64,000 nucleotides of DNA from Flavobacterium foetidum (GTDB taxonomy: Bacteria; Bacteroidota; Bacteroidia; Flavobacteriales; Flavobacteriaceae), in the NCBI RefSeq assembly GCF_004634245.1, contig NZ_SJTF01000003.1, positions 310,001-374,000 of the forward strand, given 5' to 3'. The notes under the pieces are model-generated. The model did not search any database and was not told the origin of the DNA. It saw only the letters and a program-made list of their open reading frames with translations. Below are positions 1 to 8,885 of this stretch, one piece after another. The stretch's first letter is position 1, and each line of letters opens with the position of its first letter. A program made the position numbers and the translations under genes.

Positions 1-81
1 CAACATACGGATTTGTAAGAACAATTAACTTATAAATCATCCAAATATTAGCACCTTTAAAATGTTAAAAAGATACCTCAT

Positions 82-104
82 GGGTTCGAGTACTGCTCTC
101 CCCA
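82..104 (+). other. tRNA 3'-end-like sequence, candidate attachment site
   Basis: The sequence reads like the T-loop (GTTCGAGT) and acceptor end (TCTCCCCA) of a tRNA, but the expected T-stem does not pair and no 5' part of a tRNA precedes it. It lies about 300 bases before a tyrosine integrase gene and about 70 bases before a terminator hairpin. A similar arrangement occurs near 14081-14185. I infer an attachment-site remnant; the tRNA of origin is not identified. Confidence 0.35.
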
Positions 105-171
105 CAAAATGGGTAAAAGAAGCCGAAACGAAAGTTTTTCAATCTTTTCAAAAACCCATAAAAAACGTGGT

Positions 172-206
172 AAAGCCTGCAAATCTAATGATTCGCAGGC
201 TTTTTT
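172..206 (+). terminator. Hairpin terminator next to the att-like site
   Basis: The stem AAAGCCTGC / GCAGGCTTT (172-180 with 195-203) has an inner AATC/GATT pairing and ends in a T run. A close relative lies at 14149-14185, sharing about 20 of 24 bases in the hairpin core. It probably ended the tRNA-like transcript at the insertion site. Confidence 0.7.
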
Positions 207-253
207 CATTTCATCCTGCTTTTCATATTTTTTAAAACTGCCCAAAATCTCTA

Positions 254-268
254 TGGCAGAATCGTGGC
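254..268 (+). repeat. 15-bp direct repeat, left copy
   Basis: TGGCAGAATCGTGGC occurs here and again at 14004-14018, near the other end of the island. GTGGC-type motifs near a Bacteroidota tyrosine integrase may be arm or core binding sites. That role is inferred. Confidence 0.55.
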
Positions 269-327
269 ACTTTCATGTGTCGGGAAAATGTGCCACAGAA
301 TTTGAAACAATCCCTTACAAACAAAGG

Positions 328-377
328 GGTTAACGAGGTTAACGACTTGTTTTTTTGACGCTATAATTCTACATTTA
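328..377 (+). promoter_or_regulatory. Integrase promoter with tandem 9-bp repeat
   Basis: Two adjacent perfect copies of GGTTAACGA (328-336 and 337-345) abut a TTG at 347-349. After 20 bases comes TACATTTA at 370-377, which fits the Bacteroidota -33/-7 layout except for the last base. The tandem repeat may bind a regulator or excisionase. The integrase ATG follows at 398. Confidence 0.4.
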
Positions 378-397
378 TTAATCTAAAAAGCTGAATT

Positions 398-1416
398 ATG
401 TTAGAAAACAGTTTTGGGTTGGTTTTCTTTTTGAAAATACCCCGCAAAGAGAGTAAAATTAGAACGGTTTATTTCAGGATAACCGTAGACGGCATTCCAA
501 AAGAAGCATCGACAAAGAGAAAATGGGACATTACGCGATGGGACCAAAAGGGAGAACGAGCAGTCGGCTCTAAAGAAGATGCAAAGTCTTTAAACTTCTT
601 CCTAGATTCATTGACAATAAAAATCAATGAAATCAAAACTGAAATGTTGTACAGCGGAAAATCAATAACTGCTGAAAAAATCATGGATCAAATTCTTGGA
701 AGAACTGCACCAAAGATCAAAGTGATGGAAGAATTCCAAAAGCATAACGATGAAATGCAGGCGCTTCTTGGAAAAGGTTATGCAAAAGGCACTCTTGACA
801 GATTTACAATCACTAAAAACCATTTGACAGCTTTCATTAAATTCAAGTTTAAAAAAGAAGATGTTGAATTTTCGGATTTGAATCTTGAGTTTGTCAAGGA
901 CTTTGAGTTTTATCTCAGAACAGTGCGCGACTGCAGCAATAACACAACGCTTAAGTACATTGCAAATTTCAAAAAGATTGTAATCCGCGCGATTGATAAG
1001 GAATTAATCTCCAAGGATCCTTTTAAGAACTTTAAGGGGCGAAAAACAAAACTGGTGAAGAAACCGCTTACCACCCAGGAACTGTATGAACTGGAAAGGC
1101 ATTATTTTACCACTGACAGGCTCAATGTTGTCAGGGACGTGTTTGTATTCCAATGCTACACTGGACTTGCTTACATAGATGCTTACCAGTTAAAAAAAAC
1201 TGATATCAAGGAAGGCATTGACGGAAATCTTTGGATTATGTCAGAAAGACAGAAAACAAATTCAACGACCAATGTACCGCTTCTGCCTCAGGCACTTAAA
1301 ATCATTAATAAATATAAAGAACATAAACTCTGCATTCAGCGCGGAACTGTCCTGCCTGTTTCTTCCAACCAAAAGATGAATGAATATCTGAAAGAGATAG
1401 CAATTTTGTGCGGTTT
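398..1416 (+). pseudogene. Tyrosine integrase, C-terminus removed by IS insertion
   Basis: This is a Bacteroidota-type site-specific recombinase (CTnDOT-like tyrosine recombinase). Visible parts are the arm-binding N-terminal domain (about residues 1-100), a SAM-like core-binding domain (about 105-210) and the start of the catalytic domain, with CYTGLAYIDAYQL at the first catalytic block. The family often has Ala rather than Arg there. About 340 native codons remain. The gene runs into the IS at 1417, so the HxxR box and catalytic Tyr are missing, and the open frame continues to 1525 through IS sequence. It very likely mobilised the island and is now inactive. Confidence 0.9.
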
Positions 1417-2188
1417 GATTCTGTCGCATCTGGCATGTAAATTCGAAAGAAATCAGAAACCCGGAAATTATGCAGCCAATTTACAAAATGATTTGAACAT
1501 GCTTATTCCTGGCTTAAGCATCTGATTTTTTCTCAACATATGTACAACTTCTATTCCACTTAATGTTCGTCTGGCCGATTCAAAACTTTTAAAACCCAGA
1601 CCGTTCTGTATCCGCCATTTTATAAAACGATGATCCTGCTCAACAATATTGTTCAGATACTTACACTGCCTAATCTTTATATTCGAAAATGATCGTTTGT
1701 TGTAAACCCTTATTGCGCTGGTGTTAGAGCCACTTTTGTCTATATTTATTACCGTTGGCCGGCAATTATTCTTTATCGCTTTTATTAAAAATGACTGTGC
1801 GCTCATTCTCTGTCTTCTTCTGGTCAAAAGAAAATCCACCGTATTACCACATTTATCAACAGCCCGATATAAATAACACCAAATACCTTTAACTTTTATG
1901 TAGGTTTCATCCATTCTCCAGCTCACTCCCACTCTGTTCTTTCGCTTTTTCATCTGAGATTCAATCATTGGGCTAAATTTAAACACTCAACGTTGAATCG
2001 TAGCATGATCAACTTGTATTCCACGCATTTTCATTATTTCCTCAACATCCCTGTAACTCAATGTAAATCGCAATTTGAAATAGACTGCCTGCAAAATAAT
2101 GGCTTTGGGATAACAATGACCTTTGGTATTCATTTAATATTGTTTGAAGCTCGAAAGATAATAAGTTTCAAATAGATGCGACAAAGCC
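1417..2188 (-). mobile_element. IS6-family insertion sequence, copy 1 (772 bp)
   Basis: The ends are imperfect inverted repeats: GATTCTGTCGCATCT on the left and, read inward, GGCTTTGTCGCATCT on the right (12 of 15 match). These resemble IS6/IS26/IS240 termini. The element carries one transposase frame on the minus strand. The bases flanking it (TGCGGTTT and AATTTTTT) show no 8-bp target duplication. It joins a truncated integrase to a truncated ATP-grasp gene, which suggests an IS-mediated adjacent deletion. Confidence 0.9.
1468..2133 (-). pseudogene. IS6-family DDE transposase with internal stop, copy 1
   Basis: Reading from ATG at 2133 gives about 221 codons, the usual IS6 transposase size, but a TGA at 1989-1987 interrupts it after the HATIQR segment, where the family normally has Trp (TGG). 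Downstream are the DDE residues: RMDETYIKVKG (first D), VINIDKSGSN (second D) and NIVEQDHRF (E). The second copy at 13074-13739 has the identical stop. Unless TGA is read through, or a GTG restart at 1986 yields a working protein, the enzyme lacks its N-terminal DNA-binding part. Confidence 0.88.
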
Positions 2189-2580
2189 AATTTTTTAGCC
2201 CTTCACTTTTTCAGGAATATATCGAGAAAGAAATTGAACTCCGAGTTTTTTACATAATGGGCAAATGCTACTCAATGGCAATATTTTCACAAAGCAATCC
2301 ACAAACCCGATTAGATTTTAGAGCATACGACTGGGATAATCCTAATAGATTCATTCCGTACCAACTTCCTGAACATATCGAAGCAAAAATAGAGATGCTC
2401 ATGAAAAACCTAAACCTAAATACTGGCTCAATCGATTTAATTAAATCCTCCACAAACGGTGATTATTATTTTTTAGAGGTTAATCCATCTGGGCAATTTG
2501 GAATGACTGCCTTTCCTTGTAATTTTCCACTTCATAAGATAGTCGCTGAAAATTTAATTTTGCTTAACAATGAAAAATAA
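2189..2580 (+). pseudogene. Grasp-with-spasm ATP-grasp peptide maturase, C-terminal fragment
   Basis: About 130 C-terminal residues of an ATP-grasp ligase of the grasp-with-spasm RiPP family remain (normally about 300 or more). Typical family segments are FQEYIEKEIELRVFY, NTGSIDLI and the metal-binding end FLEVNPSGQFGM. The N-terminal and central ATP-binding parts and the native promoter are gone, replaced by the IS that ends at 2188. The last codons overlap the next gene. The family ligates a residue to, or cyclises, a precursor peptide; this copy should be inactive. Confidence 0.85.
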
Positions 2581-2752
2581 ACTAAAAATAAGTTTGCCAG
2601 TCATTGCAGAACCAGCTAAAGAAAATCTTATCTTGACAGAAGGTCCTGGAAACTATTACAGATATGCTGAATCGAGGTTTTACCAAAGTTCAAAGATTAT
2701 TTGCAGTGAATTTCATAAACCCATTTATCTAAAAAAATCCAATGATAAATAA
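2570..2752 (+). CDS. Small protein of unknown function in the grasp-with-spasm locus
   Basis: This 60-aa frame has no recognised domain. Its start overlaps the end of the ATP-grasp fragment by 11 bases and its end overlaps the SPASM gene by 11 bases, so translation is probably coupled to both. It has a single Cys (IICSEF), several Tyr and Lys, and no GG-type leader, so it does not look like a standard precursor peptide. A locus-specific accessory protein is possible, but the function is unknown. Confidence 0.5.
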   Translation: MKNKLKISLPVIAEPAKENLILTEGPGNYYRYAESRFYQSSKIICSEFHKPIYLKKSNDK

Positions 2753-3743
2753 AAAATTCAAACTATTTTCAAACTGTCTAACTGTAAAGGGAATAAATCG
2801 AGGAATAATAATTGACTTTCAGAGAGAAAATTATTTTGTAGTACCCAATCAAGTCATTGATTTTATAAGCGAGTATTCCGAAAAAAATGTATACGAGCTG
2901 TTCAAAGATTTTCAGAACGACAAGCCGATCCTAAAAAAATATATCCGTTTTTTTATTGAAAATGAATTAATCATTGTCAGTGATGATATAAGAAGGTTCC
3001 CGGCAATAAGCAATCATTTTGAGCGTCCATACAGTATTGACACAATAACTTTGGATCTAAATCTTAGCACCTCAATTTTAAAAGATTTCCTAGAACAAAG
3101 AATTGATAATTTGGGTGTATCTAGCTTAAAATTAATCTCTGGGGATTTCAATTTACAGAAATTGGCAGAAGTACTTAAAATTATTGACAAATCTAGAATT
3201 AAGTCTGTTGTCTTATATATAAAGCACAATAACGTATCAGAAAATGAGTTAGTGAAACTTAAAGATAAGTTTTCCAGAATAGCTGAAATTATTTTTTATG
3301 AAGCTGAAAAAGGAAATGATTCTAGAGAAAGTAATTTTATTTACGAGAGGAATTCTTTGGCAGAAATACTGGCTATGAAAATCAGTGATCAAGATGATTT
3401 TTTATTGAACATCGCAAATTTTAATGAATCATTAAAATACAGTTCCGCCTACAACAGAACAGTCTTTATTGATGATCTTGGAAATGTGCGGCGATACGTT
3501 GAAGATGAGTCAATTTTCGGCAATGTGGCTAAGGATGATTTAAGGGAAGTTGTCCTTAACAGCGAAATAATAAGTTTTTGGGAAATTAATAAGGATAAAA
3601 TAAAGATTTGCAGAGACTGTGAATTCAGATATATCTGCCCAGATGGAAGTATCCCTTTCAAAATCGACGAAGAAAAATATTATTCTTCTTCAAATAGCTG
3701 CAACTACAGTCCATATACTAATAAATGGAATGCCATGCAATAG
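2742..3743 (+). CDS. Grasp-with-spasm SPASM-domain peptide maturase
   Basis: This 333-aa protein is recognised from its C-terminus: CRDCEFRYICPD at about 290-300, followed by SCNYSPYTNKW, the Cys-rich SPASM segment of the grasp-with-spasm family. The N-terminal half resembles a radical-SAM barrel in length, but I see no CxxxCxxC cluster motif, so it probably does not cleave S-adenosylmethionine. In the family it works with an ATP-grasp enzyme on a ribosomal peptide. Here its partner is truncated and no precursor is visible in the remaining locus, so the pathway is probably dead or incomplete. Confidence 0.85.
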   Translation: MINKKFKLFSNCLTVKGINRGIIIDFQRENYFVVPNQVIDFISEYSEKNVYELFKDFQNDKPILKKYIRFFIENELIIVSDDIRRFPAISNHFERPYSIDTITLDLNLSTSILKDFLEQRIDNLGVSSLKLISGDFNLQKLAEVLKIIDKSRIKSVVLYIKHNNVSENELVKLKDKFSRIAEIIFYEAEKGNDSRESNFIYERNSLAEILAMKISDQDDFLLNIANFNESLKYSSAYNRTVFIDDLGNVRRYVEDESIFGNVAKDDLREVVLNSEIISFWEINKDKIKICRDCEFRYICPDGSIPFKIDEEKYYSSSNSCNYSPYTNKWNAMQ

Positions 3744-3825
3744 GATCTTAGCGGTAAAGGGAAAACTTCAAAATAATTTCAAGGCACATAATAATCAGGT
3801 ACTATATTTAAAACAACTACAAGTG

Positions 3826-5481
3826 ATGTCAAAAAAAAAACAAATCAATTTAATAAGGTACTATTTCTCTGCAGCTTGTTTTCTTGCACTGTTTGGATGT
3901 AAAACAGCGAACCAGGATATTACAAAACATAATTATGTGGTTGGAGAAAGCAATTATGGAGATTTGCTTTATAACGATCTAATCGATGTCTCAATCGACA
4001 TTTTAGGAAACGTGACTTATAATGATTTTTCAAAGTTAAGAAGCATCAAATTAAAAAAAGAAATCAGGGCCGTCAGAAATGTCTCCATCAAAAATCTGAT
4101 CGTCAGCTGCAAAGCGGATCAAAATTTTGAGATTTTTTATTTCTTCGAAAAAATAAAAAATCCAATCGATACAATCGTACATGAAAAGCTTGTGAAAAAT
4201 GACAGCATCAATAGGATTTTCGTTTTTGAAAAGCAAAAGGGAGCAAAAAAAATTATCTGCATTACGCGCGCATTGACCTATAGTGTAAATAATTTGAAAA
4301 GGGCTTCCGAAAACATAAAAAAAGTCTATTTAGACTCTACCAACCTCAATAAGCTGTCCTACATGAAAATGTTTAATCATTATACGCAGGAGCCAAATAA
4401 AAATTTTCTTCAAGGAAGAGAAAAAATAAAGACTGCTCCCATAAAGGATTCTAGAAAACTCATGATGAAAGAGCCATTGTATTTCACTCTCAATTCTTTC
4501 ATGAATGGCAACGAAGAATACGATTTATTGATCAAGGGCTATGAAAATGAGAAAAATCATTATGATGCAACAGTAGAAAGCTCCTTGTCAAAAAATGAAG
4601 TTAAGAAGAATGGTGATGTATACAATGAAATTGCCAAAATAGCTAGAGACAATCAGATAATCATACTCAATGAAGATCATTTTTATCCTAGGCATCGATT
4701 ATTTGCCATGCTGCTTTTGGATGTCTTAAAACAAAATGGATTTACAAGTATTTCCCTAGAAACATTTGTACCAAACGAAGAGGGCGATAGTACGATAGTT
4801 CCAAACTCTAATAATGGGTTTTATATTAAAGACCCCTATTTTGGCCATTTTATCAGAAAAGCAAATGCTATGGGTTTTAACCTTCTGGGACATGAAAATT
4901 ATGAGAGCAGCATAGATAGAGAAGCTGGACAGGCCAAGAACATCATGAAACTGCTGGAGAGAGATCCAAAAGCAAAAATCTTCATTTATGTAGGTCACGG
5001 CCATTTGGAAAAGGAAGGAAAAAGACGTGCCATGGCAAGTTATTTAAAAGAATATTCTAATATAGATCCGGTTACAATCAACCAGGAGACAGTAATGACC
5101 AAGACGAAAGAAGAATTGGTTTTACTTCCCAAATCCGTATTTGTGAAAGACACTTTAATGAAATCAAGCGCCGATTATTTTTTAGTAAATAACCTTTCGG
5201 CAAACCTAGAATCGGTCTATCCTAATGACGTTTTTAGAAAAGCTATTTTGAAAAACGAAAAATTTAGGTTTTTTAAAAATCAGGAACTATTAGTTGATGT
5301 TTTTCAACTGGAAGAGTATGATAAAACTAAGAATGCGGATTTATTAGTTCCAATCGAATCAATTCTTGCTGTTCCAAAAGGGGATGAAATCGAAATTAAT
5401 TTACCTGTTGGCAACTATTATGTATCAGTGAAATCAAATAACGGAGAGGTGTTTAAATTTGATGATTTTATTAATAAATAA
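3826..5481 (+). CDS. Large lipoprotein, possible Tiki/EreA/ChaN-like fold
   Basis: I chose ATG 3826 because it gives a lipoprotein signal (FLALFGCKTAN) and follows the SPASM gene without overlap. The 551-aa protein has an unrecognised N-terminal half. Around residues 270-420, IILNEDHFYPRHRLF, ISLETF and IYVGHGHLEKEG recall the acidic/His motifs of the Tiki superfamily (erythromycin esterase, ChaN, TraB). That assignment is tentative. It is probably anchored in the outer or inner membrane. Its place directly after the SPASM gene suggests a role in processing, binding or immunity for the peptide, but nothing in the sequence proves this. Confidence 0.6.
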   Translation: MSKKKQINLIRYYFSAACFLALFGCKTANQDITKHNYVVGESNYGDLLYNDLIDVSIDILGNVTYNDFSKLRSIKLKKEIRAVRNVSIKNLIVSCKADQNFEIFYFFEKIKNPIDTIVHEKLVKNDSINRIFVFEKQKGAKKIICITRALTYSVNNLKRASENIKKVYLDSTNLNKLSYMKMFNHYTQEPNKNFLQGREKIKTAPIKDSRKLMMKEPLYFTLNSFMNGNEEYDLLIKGYENEKNHYDATVESSLSKNEVKKNGDVYNEIAKIARDNQIIILNEDHFYPRHRLFAMLLLDVLKQNGFTSISLETFVPNEEGDSTIVPNSNNGFYIKDPYFGHFIRKANAMGFNLLGHENYESSIDREAGQAKNIMKLLERDPKAKIFIYVGHGHLEKEGKRRAMASYLKEYSNIDPVTINQETVMTKTKEELVLLPKSVFVKDTLMKSSADYFLVNNLSANLESVYPNDVFRKAILKNEKFRFFKNQELLVDVFQLEEYDKTKNADLLVPIESILAVPKGDEIEINLPVGNYYVSVKSNNGEVFKFDDFINK

Positions 5482-5824
5482 TCATTTAGCCTTAGTGGTC
5501 ATCCACAATTAGGAGATAGCCACTAAGGTTGGAATCGCTTCGCTTTCATAATCAGTATCACAGGAAGCAAAGTACTTAATACAGTCCACGTCCTGAAGAT
5601 GTCTAGAATGCTTGCGATATGTCGGCATTATGCTCGCATGCCGTAAAGCCATAATTCCGCTCCCGCAACTTTAGCTCTTGCATACACCCTAAACTCAGGA
5701 TTGCGGCGACACATTGAAAATCTGAAAGCCTGCAGAAAGAAAAAAAAGAAAATAGGCAGGACTAGCCAATATTCAAATATTCAGGAGAACATGCCGGATG
5801 TCATATAACCAATCAATTTATCAG
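5482..5824. other. Gap between convergent loci, with a possible terminator
   Basis: The perfect 9-bp inverted repeat CCTTAGTGG / CCACTAAGG (5490-5498 and 5520-5528) just after the lipoprotein could be a terminator, though it lacks a T run. The block at about 5550-5720 looks more GC-rich than its surroundings and has broken minus-strand frames, including a 39-codon frame at 5509-5628. I recognise no gene in it. It may be decayed coding DNA. Confidence 0.4.
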
Positions 5825-6691
5825 TCAAACCGACCTATTCATTTTATAATTCAGAGTCTTGTAATACCTATGCAAATGATCGTAAATAACAAGTTCATAC
5901 ATTCTCTGTCTTGAAGTATATTGCCTGTTGATCATCATGTGTATGTGGCTAGACAAAAAATCATTTAAAGGAAGCTCAATTTTGCCTATAATTTCAAGAG
6001 CCGTTTTTTCGATTTGTCGAGATTTTTCATCGACAATGAAAAAAAGATCTGAAAAGCCGCTTTGGCCTTGATTCGATTCTTTCAAAAAAACTTCTAATTT
6101 GGGATAAAATATGCGATAATTTTTATCCATTTCTTTTTTCTGAATTTTATCTATTTCAAATTCTTCTTTAAAGGTAATTTGAAGTTTATTCATTAATGCT
6201 GATTTTTCTAAATTTGACAGCTTGAACGAATTTAAGAAAGATTCTATCATTAAAAAACTAAAAAAAACAGGAGTTTCATTATCAGTAAAAGAAGTTTTTA
6301 TATTCAAATATTTTAAGATTATCCTGCTGTCTTGCCAGAAAAGGAATTCAGAATCATACATAGTTTCTTTACCATATCGCTCTATTTCTCTTTGATAAGT
6401 ATCTGTCTGAATTTTCCAAACTACATCTTCATCCATAAGTTCCTTAAAAACAGCATATAAACTTTTCACAAGCAAACTAATATCATCAAGATCATCAACT
6501 AAAAAACGAATTCGCAGGTGTTCTTCAGGGTCTCTATATCTAATAAAAAACCATTTTAGAATCTTTTTCTTTTTTTCTAAGTGAATTATAACAGGAGCTA
6601 GCTTTTCTACTAAAATGTAATCGGCTGTTTTCACGCCAGTATAAATTTTGTAATATAACCACTGACTGCCCAAACAAAAATTTCTTTGCAT
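5825..6691 (-). CDS. Lantibiotic dehydratase elimination domain (SpaB_C-like)
   Basis: This 288-aa protein matches the thiopeptide/lanthipeptide C-terminal dehydratase domain: WLYYKIYTG near the start, then FFIRYRDPEEHLRIRF, the family's most conserved strand. In LanB enzymes this domain eliminates glutamate from glutamylated Ser/Thr to give dehydroalanine or dehydrobutyrine. It is encoded apart from the glutamylation domain, and its ATG at 6691 lies one base after the stop of that gene, so translation is probably coupled. An earlier in-frame start at 6742 would overlap the upstream gene by 50 bases and is less likely. It is the last gene of the operon. Confidence 0.88.
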   Translation of the reverse strand: MQRNFCLGSQWLYYKIYTGVKTADYILVEKLAPVIIHLEKKKKILKWFFIRYRDPEEHLRIRFLVDDLDDISLLVKSLYAVFKELMDEDVVWKIQTDTYQREIERYGKETMYDSEFLFWQDSRIILKYLNIKTSFTDNETPVFFSFLMIESFLNSFKLSNLEKSALMNKLQITFKEEFEIDKIQKKEMDKNYRIFYPKLEVFLKESNQGQSGFSDLFFIVDEKSRQIEKTALEIIGKIELPLNDFLSSHIHMMINRQYTSRQRMYELVIYDHLHRYYKTLNYKMNRSV

Positions 6692-6692
6692 T

Positions 6693-8885
6693 TTATTCTT
6701 TGTAAAACGATAATATAAACTGGTTACAATAGCTATCCGCATTTTTATTTTTTACCACAGACTTTTTGGCAAACAAAAACTCTTCTAAGATGATTTCCTG
6801 CTTATTTTTAACTGAATTTAAGAATAAATCAACTCCAATTTCAGTTTCAAAATCAAACAAAAGTGTATTGTCATGATTTACCCAATTGACATAACGAGGA
6901 ATACTTCTCTGTGAGCGCCAATTTAAAAATTCTTCTGTCAGTTGTTTATTATTCATTTTAGAAAAACATGCAATTTCTTTCTTTTCTACAACCCAGAAAG
7001 ATTTTGATAAAATTGTATCATTATAAGCTACTCTTGGAAAAAATTTATAATGTTCTTTTAAAGCTCCCCAATCAAAAGAATAAATCGGTTTTATATCCTG
7101 AAATTGCAAGTCACATAAAAAATGATAAAGAGGTAATGAATTCTTAGAAAAGTTATGAGCATTTGACAAACATGGAATTATCCTTTTATTGTGTTTTTTT
7201 GAAAATAGTATTATGGTATCTTTTTCTATAGAAATCCATAAATCGTTTAAATTAATAGTACAATTTTCCGGCACTCCTGATTTTGCCAGGTAACTAATCT
7301 CATAATTCCGTAAAACAGGTCGACGTAAAATATTTCCTGTTCTGGATTCAGGAATATGGGCAACCTCCGCCATGATCTGATCGGCATAAAAAACTTCTTC
7401 TTTTTGTACAATCTCTCTAGTTAGCTTATCGATAGAAAGATTACCATTACAAAACCGTCCTAAGAGTTTCGCGGCACTTATATTTCCTGATGGTTCGATT
7501 ACAACTTTATCTTCATCAACAACCTCGCACATTACAGAAAATGTGACTGGCACACTGCTGAAATCACTATTGAAGTTAGGAAAATCTTTTTCAGTTAATG
7601 CTATTTCACTTTCTCCTTTTAATATGCACTCTTGCATTTTTTTCTGCAAGATGAAATCATAAGATGTCCAATATTCATTCTCAATCCCTTTAGGCCTAAC
7701 TAAAAGAAACTCTAATAGTTCGTGGCAGTCATTCATCGCGTGATTTTGAAGATAGCCAATTCCTATCTCTGTGTCCAGAACTGTTGTCAACGGCATCATT
7801 CTGTCTTCATATCTTTGGATAAATGCTTTTTTAAAATTTTCCTGTCTTTTAAATTTCTGCTTAATTTGAATACCGTTTAAAAACGCAATCGCACGAAGAA
7901 CTTTTTTTCGAACACTTTTGTCTAGGGTATTTGTGGACGTATTTAAATTTAAATCTGTTTGGAAAAGATATTTTTCATCAAAGTCAAGTCCGATTTGTTT
8001 AATATTGTTTTTAATCTCCTGATAGTTAGTTTCGGAAGGTACCAGTTTTTCATCTAAAGAACAAAGCTGTCTTAACGTCTTTTCTAATATCCGATATTCT
8101 TTCTCCAGTTCCGGAATCTCTTTCAAAACAGCAAATATACTGTTCCAATCGTTATTTCCCGTAACGGCTGCATCTAACTCGCTTACTAAAAATTGAAAAT
8201 CAATAAGCTTTAAGATATATTTTTGAGCTTCCTGTTTTTCATCCTCATCATCTGATAAAAATGCGACCATTTCCTCAATAGTCATTCCTTGCGGTACTGC
8301 ATTAAGCAATGCCACCAATACAGCAGACTTTCTTAATGCCGAAATGCTATGTTCCCGCTTCATCTCTATACTTTTATATTCGATATAGCGGTAAAAATCT
8401 CCAATTCTGTAAATGCTGTTATTTGGATAAAATTTTAAATGCGGCACTGTTTCTTTTTTTTTCGAAAATTCCTGAAGCAGCAGTATCCAAAATTGCATAT
8501 CAAATTGAGTAAAGCGTTTAAAGCTCTCCAAATCCTCCAGAATAATTCTCGTTTCGTCAGCTATTCTCCCCACAGAACAACCCGAGAAAAGGCCAAATGG
8601 TGTACATCTGGAAGACATCCTTGCTAAATACTTCAGAAATGTAAGTTCTAGCTTTTCTGCCTTTTTACCGGATAGGTTTGAATCTGATTTAGCCCATTTG
8701 TCCAATTCTTTTCTCAAATCTGGAGAAGCCAAGTTAATCGCCTCTCTTATCAATGGGTTTTGATAATGAAGTTTTGCTTTTTCAGCAGAATAATTTTCTG
8801 CTGTGTCAAGATATAGAGATAATGGAAATAAGGGCGTTCTTAATACATAATTCTCGAATGATGAAATCTTGCTATTGGATATCAT
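6693..8885 (-). CDS. Lantibiotic dehydratase N-terminal (glutamylation) protein
   Basis: This 730-aa protein belongs to the LanB N-terminal family, which uses glutamyl-tRNA to glutamylate Ser/Thr of a precursor peptide. Support comes from LRTPLFPLSLY at residues 15-25, the conserved block MSSRCTPFGLFSGCSVG near 90-107, and the following FDMQFWILLLQEF. Full LanB proteins are about 1000 aa with the elimination domain fused; here that domain is the next gene, as in the split dehydratases known from Bacteroidota (pinensin type). The start overlaps the subtilase stop by 14 bases. No LanC gene follows. Confidence 0.9.
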   Translation of the reverse strand: MISNSKISSFENYVLRTPLFPLSLYLDTAENYSAEKAKLHYQNPLIREAINLASPDLRKELDKWAKSDSNLSGKKAEKLELTFLKYLARMSSRCTPFGLFSGCSVGRIADETRIILEDLESFKRFTQFDMQFWILLLQEFSKKKETVPHLKFYPNNSIYRIGDFYRYIEYKSIEMKREHSISALRKSAVLVALLNAVPQGMTIEEMVAFLSDDEDEKQEAQKYILKLIDFQFLVSELDAAVTGNNDWNSIFAVLKEIPELEKEYRILEKTLRQLCSLDEKLVPSETNYQEIKNNIKQIGLDFDEKYLFQTDLNLNTSTNTLDKSVRKKVLRAIAFLNGIQIKQKFKRQENFKKAFIQRYEDRMMPLTTVLDTEIGIGYLQNHAMNDCHELLEFLLVRPKGIENEYWTSYDFILQKKMQECILKGESEIALTEKDFPNFNSDFSSVPVTFSVMCEVVDEDKVVIEPSGNISAAKLLGRFCNGNLSIDKLTREIVQKEEVFYADQIMAEVAHIPESRTGNILRRPVLRNYEISYLAKSGVPENCTINLNDLWISIEKDTIILFSKKHNKRIIPCLSNAHNFSKNSLPLYHFLCDLQFQDIKPIYSFDWGALKEHYKFFPRVAYNDTILSKSFWVVEKKEIACFSKMNNKQLTEEFLNWRSQRSIPRYVNWVNHDNTLLFDFETEIGVDLFLNSVKNKQEIILEEFLFAKKSVVKNKNADSYCNQFILSFYKE

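Noticed and set aside
82-104. A real tRNA gene at the left edge
   Set aside because: The T-stem does not pair and no anticodon or D-arm precedes; only a 3'-end-like remnant is supported.
109-333. 74-codon plus-strand frame before the integrase
   Set aside because: It runs through the hairpin terminator and the 15-bp repeat, has no plausible protein composition and no domain.
1993-2175. 60-codon plus-strand frame inside the IS (also at 13599-13781)
   Set aside because: It is the complement of the N-terminal part of the transposase gene, whose minus-strand reading is clearly the coding one.
2742-3743. Radical SAM enzyme
   Set aside because: The C-terminal SPASM cysteines are present but no CxxxCxxC motif is seen in the N-terminal half.
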